Of a stretch of DNA of 64,000 nucleotides, positions 33,253-45,800 are shown piece by piece; within the stretch, counting starts at the first letter, position 1; every line of letters starts with the position of its first letter. Both the position numbers and the translations under genes were made by a program. The stretch is from positions 10,769,789-10,833,788 of the forward strand of contig NC_049990.1 of assembly GCF_000003815.2 (NCBI RefSeq), given 5' to 3'. The stretch is from Branchiostoma floridae (Eukaryota; Chordata; Leptocardii; Amphioxiformes; Branchiostomatidae). Under the pieces are notes generated by a model. That model was given only the letters and a program-made list of their open reading frames with translations. It was not told the DNA's origin and did not search any database.

Positions 33253-35968
33253 ACATGGACCGAATCTACCGGTGTCATCATGTTGCACCAAATTTGGGCT
33301 GACCGTCTATGAAAATTAAGATGTCGAAGATATTTCCCAAAAGGTAGGCAGAGATTTGTTGATGTTGGCGGTGTTGTTTTTTTCGTAATGATTTTCTTAG
33401 TCGGACCATCGCAAACAGTGCATTCAGTCCCTTTCCCCGTGAAAACATCAGCTAGATTGTGCTAGATACAGCCTCACATGAGGCAAGAAGTACATACAGT
33501 CACAATTTTATTGTCAAATATTATAGAATTGAATTCTCGTTCCTTGAATTAGACTAACTTCTGAAGAGAGCAAAATTAAAACAAGCGTACCAAGTTACGG
33601 CACACTGCGTAGCACAAAATCGGAAGGTACATTCACAGCTTGAAACGTCTCACAGAGTTTGCCGCTTGTACAACGCAGCGCGAAGGGTTCTCCTCAGCAT
33701 GCTCAGTCACACTTTTACGTTTTCTATGAACCATATACCCAGTGTGAAATCGAATGTTACACATATCCTGTTTATGTCGCAGTAAGAGCGCAGCGCCATC
33801 GCCGTCTAGTGGAAATTTCGAAAGGGGGCCTTACCAACTACTGTAAATCGCACAAATTCACAGAAACAGCTGATTAGCGTAATCGCTAAAATTGCCACAA
33901 ATCTATTATATTCGTTCACGTCCCGCAGTTGCCGGACACTCTCAGAGCAGAAATTGATATGGCTACCCCTGCACACTGCAAGTGATCTTCACAGTACGCA
34001 GCACATCTCCGCTATGCTTCCTGTCACAGTCAATCTGTGTAAATTCATTCATATTTTGAACGGCCCAATCATTTTTTCAGAGCCCGCAATTCATATTTCA
34101 TAAATTTCTTTTATTTTTAGCAAACAATTTTGATTTACGTTTGATGTACGTAGTTTGTTTATGCCCTCATTATCAATACGTGCCGCAGTCGGTACACTTC
34201 AAACCCGTCCGCCTGTCAATCATGCAAACTTCAAGGGGTTAGGTTTCTGCTACACTTAACTTTCGCGTTGGCTTATGCTGATTTGTGCCTGGGGATTTGT
34301 GCTGTGCCGGCCACTCCCACCGTGTATAAAGCTGTAAGTAGATTTATTCTGTGTAATTCACCCAGACTTCGTTTCCGCGCTCCACTTGCTTGCTGGGGAC
34401 CAACGCAGCGCTGTGGTAACTTACATGATAAACAACAAGGTGAACGGAATGACCGTGACCTAACATGGGGAGGGCGTTCCACGCTGCAGTTAATCGTGTT
34501 TGTTCAGGTCAGTTTAATAGCGAAATAAACTCATCAAGTCCATCGTTTGTGTTTCACATACCTTTATGTCTCAGGCGTAAAACTTTGAGTTTGCATGACG
34601 ATCGTTATGCATGTTTTTTTTTATGTAACAGCCGGCAACACGCAGTGACCTTGCGTCTAACGTAGTCATGTGTTGTTTTTTTTTTGCTCAAATGTTCTTG
34701 TTGACTCAAAAATCGGTTAACTACAACCGTGACACCAATCCGTGTTTCATTTAGACGACAGCTCTATGTATGAACTTGAAAAACGAACAGGTCTCGCTAC
34801 ATTTTTGTGATTAACGTTATATGCCAGTTACTTATCATGTCAGGAGACATCCAAAGAAATCACCACATACACGTAACGTTACCACAGTTGTCGGCCTGTC
34901 TGAGAAAATTGCAGTAGTGCTCTGAATGCGTTTGTTCACCAAATTATCGCGTGTGTACGCACGAGTGCTGGCGTACTACACATCGTGTGTGTTCTCGATT
35001 CTACGTAACTCAAACACAACATAGAATCCGAACAATGTTTGGATGGCTCAGAGTTAAACTGACTTGTGCAGGTAGCAAAACCTTTAGCTTAAACAAAATC
35101 AAGAAAAGTATCGAAACAAATGCTTAGATTTGACTCGATATAGACCTTAACCGAGACACATTATACTTTGTGGGCATTAAATTTCATTCTGCCTGCCCTC
35201 AATTTCATTCTACCTTCCTTGAAGTTGATATACTAGTATGCAAAAGGTGCCGATATTCGGCAAAATAAAGTCAAAGCTCTGTGAATTTCTTGATCCGATT
35301 TATTACTTCTTGGTAAAATGAATTCCACAAATCATTCAGAGGACGGCTTCTGCCTCAATTCAGGCCGTCCAAAGCAAGATGAAGTCATCATTTGACGGGC
35401 GGACACTTCCGTGTTGCGTAGTGGCGGTCGTTGACCTCGTTCGAACACCATGTTCCATAACTCCCGGGCGGGTTCCATAGCTATCGGTCGTTGACCTCGG
35501 GTCCTTGGAACGTGGTTCTAATGTTCTATGGGGGCTCGAAAGTTCGATTTTGTGTTAAAATTGCTAGTTTTTTCACCCTTTTTTGCCCCATAAAATCATT
35601 TTTTGGTGTCTTTGGGGGACCAAATGACCAAGGTGCAGTGTCTTATGTGCAGACCTACCAGCTTGCTGAATTACGAGATATTCCAAGGTCTAGTTTTGGA
35701 GATATTCATGTTTTTTATTTGTGCGGAAAAGAAGAAGAAGAAACGATGCAAAAACAGTATGTACCTTCTGTGAAGGTAACATAATCATAGCACGGCTCAA
35801 ATAAGACCTCCTGTCAGATCGGACAACCTCGACTACGGCGCGTTAAAGGCGCTATTACATAAGACCTCAATTAAACTTTAGCAATTTGAAATTGCATCAA
35901 ATTCGAAATTTGGCTGCATTTTCCCCGTGGGTTTGGATGCCCATATTGGAATTTTTTCAAGGAGAAGC
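33253..35968. other. Intronic sequence without a recognised gene
   Basis: Moderately CpG-containing, unassigned sequence. A direct repeat 'ggtcgttgacctcg' occurs at about 35426 and 35485. No domain is recognisable in the short frames at 34268-34665 or 35491-35784. Confidence 0.45.
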
Positions 35969-36137
35969 TCAACAAACGCAGAGCCTTCGGTAGAAGTACT
36001 TGAATTAATGCGTAGTACTGCTTATAGAAGTCTGACTGTAGGAGCATCCGCGACAGGTAGTCTGAGCACCTTGCTATATATAGTTCCAGTCAAAACCTGC
36101 ATGCTCAATTCAAATGCCAATGTACATCTTATACACT
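35969..36137 (+). repeat. Dispersed repeat, paralogue of 39549-39755
   Basis: The shared blocks are 'atgcgtagtact', 'tatagaagtctgactg', 'ggagca..cgcgaca', 'tagtctgagcaccttgctat' and 'tcaaatgccaatgt.catct'. The copy at 39549 has an extra segment of about 35 bp after 'agtact'. Confidence 0.75.
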
Positions 36138-36763
36138 GATCTTTGAAATATGAGTTTTTTTCTTTAACTTTTCCGTGTCCGCCACGGCACTTTATGCTTC
36201 ACTGTCAACCCTGTAAAGAGAACGGATTTGGGAGCACGGGGACGCCGTTGAACTCTACGTGCATGTCGATCTTTCTCTGCGTTCGTGCTGTGGAAACGTC
36301 CCCCGTACGAGCCAGTACGGGCGACGTGCGTGCCTCTTACAGCGAGTAAGGAAACCGTACGTACGCAGCACGTGTAAGTAGGGCCTACATACGGTAACGT
36401 GGCAATAGCACAGAGATTGTAAGCAGCACTTGCGCAACGAACGATACACGCAACCGGCTCACGGCCAGGCGTGGCATGTAGACCACATACTTACACCTTG
36501 CGCAACCGTGCAAGTGACGTGCGTTAAGACGTACTCCCTCCCTGCTCTTGTCATTCCTTCCTCACGTTTTCAGAAAAACGGATGTGGCCTCCAAAAACGC
36601 ACGAACAAAAAGCACGTACGGCGGGTTGTGCCCTTAACTAAAGTTAGTCTGAATACGGATACAAGTTACGTCTTGTGGAAATCGCAGTGTTATAACTGAA
36701 TAAAAAAAACGCTGTAAATGATTAGAAATTCATCCCAAATAGCTTGTCTGTGATAAAAGCTTT
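36138..36763. other. CpG-rich intronic sequence with recurrent GTACGT and TTGCGCAA words
   Basis: Words such as 'cgtacgtacg', 'cacgtgtaagtagg', 'ttgcgcaac' and 'gacgtgcgtt' recur in both orientations between 36290 and 36620, suggesting a decayed inverted-repeat element, but no clear terminal repeats could be set. Confidence 0.35.
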
Positions 36764-37057
36764 TTCACTTTTGATACTTGGTGCAAAATAAGCAAAATAT
36801 AACCTTGATACTATTGATGGCATGGTGGCGGTACTGTTGGGTCACTGTTGGGGCACTGTGGGGGCATCTTACCACTTGCGTTATTTTTTTATTACTTTCA
36901 AAAAAACGTCGCACTTGCAACCGTCACCTCTAGATTCGCTTGCGTCACCTCTAAGTTCCGTGGGGGCACCTCTAGGTTCCGTGAAGGTACATGTACATCT
37001 GCGTTATCGAACCCCGCAGTGACGCAAGCGTGACCCAAGTGCAGTGAGATACCACCT
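36764..37057 (-). mobile_element. Partial, inverted copy of the 924-bp MITE family
   Basis: Read on the minus strand it begins AGGTGGTATCTCACTGCACT and follows the first 300 bp of 28258-29181, through 'acgcaagtggtaagatgcc' and 'aaggttatattttg' to 'gtatcaaaag'. The other end is missing. Confidence 0.7.
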
Positions 37058-37061
37058 TTGG

Positions 37062-37337
37062 AGTACTCTATTGTGTATAATAAAACAAGTCTGACACTCC
37101 CAGATAGATTTCCAATATTAATGCAGGTTTTGGACTACGGAATCCCAATATACATGGGCAGTTGGTCTTAAAGTATTATGAGATACATACCAGTATGTTG
37201 AATATAAGTACCTACTTGTGAACATATTAGCGATTTTACACTGTCCATTATAATGGAGTAAATTGTTTTGGTAAGAAGGACTAACAATACAATCTTCAGC
37301 AAGACATGTTCGTCCTAAAGATCTTTTTACGCAGGTG
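37062..37337. other. Short unassigned spacer
   Basis: Nothing recognised. Confidence 0.4.
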
Positions 37338-37339
37338 TA

Positions 37340-38140
37340 CGAGGGGTGATCAATAAGTTCTCGGCCCCACACAGAAATAACAAGCACAACTCAAATATTC
37401 AGGCACAACATCATAGTATGAAGCCTTTTATCAATACCCACCAAATTTCAAATCATTGCAGTAATTACTTTGCAGACATTCGTTTACTGCAAATCAGAAG
37501 GTAAGTGGCGAGAAAAAAGTGGGTGGTGTGAATTGTGATCAGACATGTGTGGGTCGAGTTCCCCATGCCGTAAATTAACAAAAGATTCTCTTCCTATTTC
37601 AAGCAAAATAAAAAAAATTGGTCTGGTCAATTTTCCACGTTTTTTTCCTTCTCCCCTACCTTACATTACTGGGTGTCGCCTGCAAAGTAATTATCACAAT
37701 AATTTGAATTTTGGTACATATCTATATAAGACTTTATACTTGACATCTATGCATTTCTCGGTAAAACCGAGGACTTATTGATAATCCCACATACACGTAT
37801 AAAGTCTTTTATAAATGTGTACCAAAATTCAAATTATTGTGATTATTACCTTGTAGGCGACACCCAGTAACGTTAGGTAAGGGATAACGAAAAAAAGTGG
37901 ACAATTGAGCTGCGACCTGAGGGGTGCGGGTCAAATTGTCTGATCACACTTCACCCTTTTTTCTCGCCACTTACCTTCTAATTTAGAAAAAACGAATGCC
38001 GGGAAAGTAATGACTCTAATGATTTGTAATTTGGAGGATATTGATAAAAGGCTTCATACTATAGTATGAAGTTGTGCCTCAAAATCTGAGTTGTGCTTGT
38101 TATTTCTGGGTGAGGCCGAGGAATTATTGATCACCCCTCG
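37340..38140. mobile_element. 801-bp palindromic mariner-like foldback element
   Basis: It is flanked by TA on both sides (37338-37339, 38141-38142). The left end is CGAGGGGTGATCAATAAGTT; the right end is its near-perfect complement, a form typical of mariner-type termini. The arms are about 370-400 bp and pair along their length ('ggtaagtggcgagaaaaaa', 'tgggtgtcgcctgcaa', 'ttgaattttggtacat' and their complements). The central spacer (about 37742-37789) holds a third, degenerate terminal repeat 'accgaggacttattgata'. No transposase. Confidence 0.85.
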
Positions 38141-38142
38141 TA

Positions 38143-38455
38143 CTCACATAGCCAGTTCTGTTCAGTAGTTAGTTTTCCCTGTAGAACCACGGATGTTACA
38201 AAGTCTGTATTAATTGCCACAGTCTATCCAATGTTTATAGTACATAGGTTTGTTATTCAACCTAAAGTTTTCATTACACCAAATGATTTATTTTGTACAT
38301 GTGCAAGGTCGGTCTTCCCTCCTCCCAGCTCACGCCATGAGAGGATTACACCACTGTAGAAAGGTGGAAGGGTTAACAGAGGAGGCGGTGCATCTGTTTT
38401 TTGACTGAAAGTAAACGGAAGACCAAAAGTTCTTCCCTATTTTGTTAATGAAGTG
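38143..38455. other. Short unassigned spacer
   Basis: Nothing recognised. Confidence 0.4.
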
Positions 38456-38458
38456 TTA

Positions 38459-39137
38459 AGGGCCACTCTCACCAAGCGTAGGCACTTTTGATTTCGACAA
38501 CGCAAACGTGCCTCCAACGAAATCCAACGTGCCTCCAACAAAGGCACGGTGTTTTTGAAATCTAAAAAAATAACGCAAGTGGTAAGATGCCTTCGCCGTG
38601 CCTCCATCATGCCATCAACATACCAGTCAGAATACGCAAATGTCAGTTTCAATGTTATACGTATACTTATGATATGTTACCTATATTGCACCAAGTATCA
38701 TAAGTAAGTATCAAAAGTGAACATCCTTTCAACACTAGAAATCTATTTCCGATGCAGTTCTAATCATTTTACATTGGTGCACAATCTACAGTGAACGAAC
38801 TCCAGCGTACCTCAACAGTACCTCCGCTCAGTATAACAGGAGATTTATGTCATTTCCTTTACTGTAAGGGTATTTTGGTTAAGGTAGGACATATAGTTAA
38901 TGATGTTACCTATGTTGTTCCAAGTATCATATTAAGTGAATATCCTTTTATATTTTCAAATCTCTTTTTGATGATGCATCTTATTTTTATTTATAAATTG
39001 ACAATGCTGTGATTTCCAATAACCCGTTCATTTGGACTTGAAACGCAACAGTGCCTCGAGTGCAAGAGAAAAGTGGCTAAAATAGCTCAAAGGTGCCTCC
39101 GTGAACAAAGTCTACAGTGCCTCTGCTTGGTAAGGGT
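38459..39137. mobile_element. Variant member of the 924-bp MITE family with GTGCCTC words
   Basis: It is preceded by TTA (38456-38458) and starts AGGGCCACTCTCACCAAGCG; the right end reads, on the minus strand, TACCAAGCAGAGGCAC. The interior aligns with 28258-29181 at 'acgcaagtggtaagatgcc', 'gtatcaaaagtgaacatc' and 'ttgacaatgctgtgatttcc'. Where the relative has 'gtgac' words this copy has 'gtgcctcc' or 'gtacctc'. The right target duplication is not clear. Confidence 0.75.
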
Positions 39138-39548
39138 ATTGACTGCCATCTACAATTTCTGCTAGGGGCGAGCGGAGTTTTCATAATCCTTCGGACCCAC
39201 GCAGCTTGTAGGTTTTTGGTTTTGCATGTATATCTAGCATCTTTAACCCTCCACCCTGGCAGTTTAAATACAATGTAGTCCTCTTTATTTTATCCGATTT
39301 GCCATCGCTTTATAACACCCACTCAGGATGGGTACTGCAGACATACACAATCTGGGCTATTTCTAAGGATTAAACCTAGTTCTAGTTATAACGGTTAATT
39401 AACCGTGTCGAAAGGTTTTTCGCAGTCTAAACAAAGAAAGAACTGCACCTGGCAGGTTATAGAAATTGTAGTAATTAATGACGTCCTGTATCAAGCGTAC
39501 ATTCTGTCCTATGGACCTGGACTTAGTGTACGCAGTCTGATCTTCCGA
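39138..39548. other. Unassigned spacer
   Basis: Contains the AT-rich inverted pair 'ggttaattaacc' (about 39391-39402). No gene. Confidence 0.4.
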
Positions 39549-39755
39549 TATGAAACTCATGAAACGCCGAGGTAAATACTTGAAAATATGCGTAGTACTC
39601 CCTGGACAATGTACGAATTTATCCCGAACAACTTCAGGTACAAATATAGAAGTCTGACTGCAGGAGCACTCGCGACAGTTAGTCTGAGCACCTTGCTATA
39701 TTTCCAGTCAAAACCTGTATGCTCATTTCAAATGCCAATGTGCATCTACACTGAT
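39549..39755 (+). repeat. Dispersed repeat, second copy of 35969-36137
   Basis: Same block order as the first copy, with an extra segment at about 39602-39640. Confidence 0.75.
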
Positions 39756-39929
39756 CCTGTCGTTAAATTCTGCAGGTGACAAAAAGATTGCATCCGCTCT
39801 GAACCCATCCCCACCCCCACCCCTGGCCCGCGAATATTTACTATATTTGGCCACCACATTTCAAGTATTTGAATGATAGATTGCTACAGGATCGAACGCA
39901 GTGTTCTTGCGAAAATTACGTTTGTTACA

Positions 39930-40298
39930 TTGAGGAAAGAAAGATTCCTACATGGGGCGGACTCCGCGTTCTTACAAAGATTGCAAAAGTTCCGCAAAAA
40001 AACACTGAACCTGAATATTTTATACTATAGTTGTCTAAATCTTGTTGCATTACAGATATCTAAAAGCTCCTGTAGTGTAATCAACTAACGTTACACACAC
40101 GGAACCCCAGTCATAGGCAATGCGCAAATGAGGAAATAAAGGTTAGTACAGGGGCGGACGCCGTGTCCTTACAAAGATAGCACCGGCTCTGTAAAAAACC
40201 TGAATCTTAAATACTATGGCCATCAGCATGTTGTCGTCACATTGAGTAGTTAAAGCTTCTGTAGTACAATTAACTGAAGTTAGACACACGGAACCCTA
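39930..40298 (+). repeat. Diverged tandem duplication of about 170-180 bp
   Basis: Unit 1 (39930-40109) and unit 2 (40133-40298) share 'gaggaaa', 'ggggcggac.ccg.gt.cttacaaagat', 'aacctgaat', 'cattgagtag/gatatctaaagc.cctgtagt' and 'acacacggaaccc'. Confidence 0.7.
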
Positions 40299-42465
40299 CT
40301 AGTACTCCAGACAAAACGTGTGTGATGATTTCAAATGATAGAGGGAGCTCAAACAACGCAAACATTCACACATAAACACAATTCACACATGGTGTTAGGT
40401 ATGCTCGTTCGTCTACAAGGGCGATTGTTCTCTATGCTTTTTGCGAACATTTGGGGAACGATTATCAACATCTGCTTCATGTCATGATGTATTGGGAGGT
40501 TTGCATGAGGTAAAGGGTAAGGGGTACGATATGCTATAACAGCATAACATTTGTTCTTTACAAAGAACTTCCAGTAGTATTGCTGTTCTGAAAATTGTTT
40601 TAGATAGTTGTCCACTTGCATGAGAGAGTTCTTGGATGTACACGTGACGTCAGCAACGCGAGATCGCAGTCCCAAAGCTGGGGCACAGGTGCGTCCGCAA
40701 CTGGGCATACGTCCCATGCGTGCTGGGGGCTGGTCTCCTTTCCTCCTTGGCTTGCCGTTTGCCTCAAGGGATGGTTCGTTACAAGTGTTCAAATCGTCAT
40801 AATGCTCCTTTACTGTTAAAGCACACATGGGCAAGTCGGGGGTATTAGACTTGGGGCAATGCCAGGTGCTAGCCTAACATTGGTAGCATTAGGAAGAGTT
40901 CTTAGTCAGAAAGTTACGAGTGTTCAAAATCTTAAGTTGCTTTTGCTTAAGCATGGGCAGGTTTGGGGTACGGTTACAGCAATGCCTAATACAAGTAGCC
41001 TAATATTGGTGTCATAAAACAGAGCTCTCAGTCCGTATTTCTGAGCTTAGAACCGTTTTTCCAACAATTTCAGGGTTAAGGTTAGGGTAATAATGCGTTT
41101 GTCATTTACTCCGACACGTTGGTGGAAAATGACATTTATTGTCCAACGGCTCATGCCCCTGCCCCCATGACGGTGGAGTGACGCCCGCCGAGCCTCACGG
41201 CTAGTCTGTCTTTAATGTACGTAATGAACGTTAAGGGGAGTATTTTCTTTTCCCCAACCGATGTCCTTGTGACTAATCAATAAGAATCATTACGTCCTAT
41301 TTTACTGTATTATCAGTCCATCAGTTAGCGGACGGATAAGATAGAGGGTTTTGTTACACTTTCTAATGTCGATCTAAAAAAACGATCGACTGACAATGTG
41401 GTATTATAAAACTACACAAATACCGATGAAGTTGCCTTGGACTTAAGTGCAATCTAAGAATTCTGCGACACCTATAATGTTTGATACGCAACATTTTTTG
41501 TTTCATTTCAATATAAAAAGCTAGCCAAAAACAGCATTACCGGCAGCTGAAATACTCCGGTATGTCTCGATACGCACGTCAAAATCGTTTCATATCAAAC
41601 TTTGGCCTAATCTCATGGAAAATGTACAACGGAATCACAAGTTCTTGATTTCATTTGTCTAAATGTTATTGAAGCCACAATGCCACACTGGAATTAAGGA
41701 ACGTGATACGCCGTGTCCGAGTGTGTCGGATTTACAGTGGCGTGCTTTTATATGTCCAGCTGAAATTTGCGAGGTGTTTTCATTGGCTCGAATGCATCTA
41801 AGACACATCGAATCGTTTAAGACAATGCAATCCGCAAGTGTGATTAAATATGGTTGTTCAGTTAAGAGGACAACAAACGGTTGGGAATGTAAAAAGAATG
41901 ATACAACAATTCTCAACATTTTTGTCTTCAATAGTCTGTGAAACACAAACTCTGCTGTCCGGGCTGTACCTAGTCCCTCCCCACTAGAGGCCAGCAATGT
42001 TGGGCTGGCTGTATAGAAGCGTGATTAAATCAGGCTAGAGTTTCAAAGGTTGGTAAAGGCAAATTAAGGTTAACAATGTTTATTTCATACCACCACACAG
42101 ATGGTTATGGGTGTTTTATTTTATGTGATCAATATATAAGCACGCTGCAAAGTTTATCAGATTTAATATCAATTCGCAACATTTCTAAGACGTACGATGT
42201 TCGCCTAAGCGTTACCCGTGGGTACCGTACACAGCGCTGTAGTTTTATTCTGAAGTCCTACTTTGTAAAGAGCAATATACAACTAACCAAACCCTACAAA
42301 TATTTAGCTAATTTCAGACGATCTAAACTGTATTGAAGTCTCACTGCAGTCTCACTGTTGAAGTTGCCTGTAGTCAGGTCGCCCATGCAACAGGTGGTCC
42401 AACTGGTATTGCTCACACGGACAGTTCCTTTGGAATCTGGAGCGCCGGAGGGACGAGATGTCGCA
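40299..42465. other. Intronic sequence without a recognised gene
   Basis: A 161-codon minus-strand frame spans 40349-40834 with no recognisable domain, signal or splice context. I leave it uncalled. The duplication 'gcatgggcag..tggggt' occurs near 40830 and 40952. Confidence 0.45.
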
Positions 42466-42716
42466 AGGCCTAGAAAAAATTTGAAATATTTCCCCTCTAA
42501 AACGCTATTTCCTGTATTATCATGGGGTAATTTTGCTGGCAGGCTAGGTTCAATGACATTTCTATTAGTAAAAAAAGACTTTTGAGGGCGACGCCCCCTA
42601 CATTTTGTTTTCAACATGTCGATGGCCAAAGGTGGCGTTGCAAGCAAGATATGGCGAAATTTGGAAATATTGTCCATCTAAAATGCCATTCCTGTATATT
42701 GATCGGGAAAATTAGC
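42466..42716 (+). repeat. Diverged direct repeat preceding the 16-bp minisatellite
   Basis: 'aatttgaaatatttcccctctaaaacgc' near 42478 recurs as 'aatttggaaatattgtccatctaaaatgc' near 42657, each followed by 'tatttcctgtatta' or 'cattcctgtatatt' and a 'gggg/cggg' block. Confidence 0.6.
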
Positions 42717-42834
42717 TCTATGTTCCGAAATCTCTATGTTCCGAAATCCCTATGTTCCGAAATCTCTATGTTCCGAAATCTCTATGTTCCAAAATCTCTA
42801 TGTTCCGAAATCTCTTTGTTCCGAAATCTCTATA
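42717..42834 (+). repeat. 16-bp minisatellite, about 7 copies
   Basis: The unit CTATGTTCCGAAATCT is repeated head to tail with a few point changes (one CCAAAATCT, one CTTTG). The frame through it reads as a 16-residue repeat and is an artefact. Confidence 0.9.
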
Positions 42835-42835
42835 T

Positions 42836-45800
42836 AAATGGTTCCTGCAGCCTGCAATATATTCCGACATACATGCATGAAGGCAGCGGTCAAAGTACGC
42901 GATCGTTGAGGGAGGAAAGGCTAGCTCCTTGCTCACGGCGATTTACCCGCCGGGAGAAACATCCTACAAGTATCTAACACGGACCATGGCGGCGTTTCCT
43001 ATTCTTAGATCAAATATCTTTGCATTTTATTCTCCTTTTCTACCATTTGGGTGAACGAACTCCAACTCCATCATGGTTTCAGACGAATTTTCGTCAAACT
43101 TGGGAAGCGCTATTTAATGACCTGTAATGACCTCGCACCAACTTGATAGCATCGTAATGAAATTTTTTGACGAAGAATGAAAAATATACTCTCATTCATC
43201 AAAAATACATATCGATAACAAGTTACATAAACCAGTAAATAGATCTAATGATGTATGCATACAAAGTAAACATTCTTTTGAAATATACATGCGATTATAC
43301 ACGAGACCAGATAAATGGTTTAAATGCGGTTAGAAAATCGTGTGTTTTTAGAAATGAAGAAAATTTTCCGCTGATATTTGCGATCGAGTTCAGACTCTGT
43401 TTCAGATAAACAGTCCAAAACTTCTCCATTTGCACAAGACTGGAGTAGAAGAAGGTACATGATCTAAAACAAGAATTTGAATGTTTTCAACTCAGGGGGG
43501 CCACGCACGTGCACGCTACGTCGGAATCGGGTCGGCGTTCAGGAAGGGTATCGGAAGCTTAGTTTGTGGGTATGAGTCTTACACAACATCTGCTTGGAGA
43601 TTAGGCCAAAATAATGCCCAGCTCGGCTCTTGAAGTCGGACCTCGAACTGTGGGGTGGAGAGTGATCGTTGTTCAGGGATTCAAGTGGGCGTGGCGTTAT
43701 GCATGAAAGAAAGGCTGGAAATCGTTGGTCCACAGACTCCACACTCTCACGATGGTTCTTATGAAGACAGCTGTCCATGTTTTTGCAAGGCCTTTGGTTT
43801 TTTTTAAATATACTCTTTGATTTATCACCAGTATGATCACTTGACTAGAAATTCAGTACAATGAATGATGAAATGTAAAGTAGCATTCAAATGATTCAGT
43901 TGGTTTTAATATGGATTTGGATATAACGATAGCCGAAGTCACGACTTGTTTATTCTTCAAATCGAAGGCTTAATTCTGGACAAAAGTGATATCAGATATA
44001 ATATATCATCGTACGGAATATTTCGAGAAACAGAGCCAGTCGCGATTTTTCACCGGGAATACGCCGGGAGGGGAAAATATGTAGATCTTCTTCTGTTTTT
44101 CCTTGGTTTGTTGGCTGTAGAACCAAGGAGGCTGAAAAAGGAACAGGCCTGGTGTGCCCAAGGCAGTGCTGGGCGAGGGGACACCGGTGTGTCCATATCA
44201 AGTCTGATACCAATTAAGCCCACCCGAACATTGCTGATAAGACGGTATCTCTTGGGGTGCGTTGCCAGGGAAACCGAAGTCTCCTATGGCTTTTCAGGAA
44301 TGCGGGCATGCGCTTTGCCAACATCGTCTAGAAGCGCCAAACTTGAGAACAGCTTCGGGGTCGTGTTTTGTATCACATATGTTTTCTCCTGTACTTTGGT
44401 GTTGTTGTGTTCTCGACACGCACCCCGGACTGGGACAAATAGGACTGCTGGGTGACCTTGTATACATCGGCGAGGGGAGGCAAACTTACACGGAAATATT
44501 TCTACGACCCGATGTCGCGAATTTTCGTGAGGCTGAACTTGTGAAGATGTTTCATTTAGCCAACGGGATCTCGGGGTGGCGATCACTATTGAACATGGAG
44601 TATGGTGGTTTGGATGGACTTTTGAACAACAGAGATGTTCACGAAAAATCGTTCACGAAACCTCCTTAGATAATTTACCCACGAACAGAAAATACCGTTT
44701 CTGAACTATCATGATGTATCATATGGGTGGTGGAGACTTCTAGCTATTAGACTGGAGAACGCAAGGTACGTAATCATCCTATTTTTGTTTAAATATTTTG
44801 GTTGAAATCTCTGAAATAGCACAGTTCCTCGCGTATAGACGTTCTTATTTTGGCGCGCATGACAGGGGTGGTGGGAGGGGGGCAACTCTTCAATGTTTTG
44901 GCCTTTCCTGTACTGCCAGCATATACGTACACAAGCACTAATTTCCACTAGAATTCTATATTCCATAATTTCAGCTTCCCATGACTTTTGTATTTTATTT
45001 GATCTGTGTGTTGTGTTTGAAATAAAGGGCACCCGGCAAAAACATTACGATTTTCCCTCCATAAGCCATGCGTGCCACATGTGTTTTTGATCATGAGTGC
45101 CACTCGCTTTCAACACGTCAAGCAGAAGTGCGGTTCCGGCTGTTTTTTTCAACGTGCTTTAGTCGTTTTTATCGGGCTTCCTTTTTGAAAACGGTACAAA
45201 TTGAAATTTGACAAACGCCTAAAAACTGTTAACACGTCCAAAGTCCGGAGCCGCCGTCTGCTTGGAAAGTATCTATACGATATCGATGTTGCGCAACGCG
45301 GCCAAACCAAATAGAGGAAGGCCTCATGGACACATGATCTACATGCAATTACATCTTTATAACAGATTTTTCCGTGGAATTATCAGCATAGCTGGTGACA
45401 ACTTCTGCAATCTTTAATTTCCCGGTCCCGCTGGCAAAGTTAGATCTGGGCCACTGACGCGTGCACGTGTCGCAAGTCACTAGTTTGCTCCGCCCCTCCC
45501 CCACTTTTCACCTCCGTCGGTTGTGAAGCATGCAACATCAGGATGTCCTTCTTCCTTTCTTCTACCATTGATGGCAGGGGTTAAAAAGACAACGTGCTAG
45601 ATTCAAATGGAATTTATTTTACAACCTGAGTATGTTTTATGCAAGAAGTTCCACATTCAAAGTTACTCATTCGTTTAGAGAACTGTTGTTCTTGTCGTTT
45701 GTTATTGTAGTCATGGTTCGTGAGTACTAATTAACCAATTACAGCTGAATTGGCGCCTTTTTGTGTCCTCTACCAGGCTTCCCAGGTCGCTGGAAAAAGG

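Noticed and set aside
40349-40834. 161-codon minus-strand frame
   Set aside because: No recognisable domain, no signal peptide and no splice context. Length alone is weak evidence in 64 kb.
43946-44669. Two overlapping plus-strand frames of 169 and 135 codons
   Set aside because: No family resemblance, and the frames overlap in different registers without a clear exon structure.
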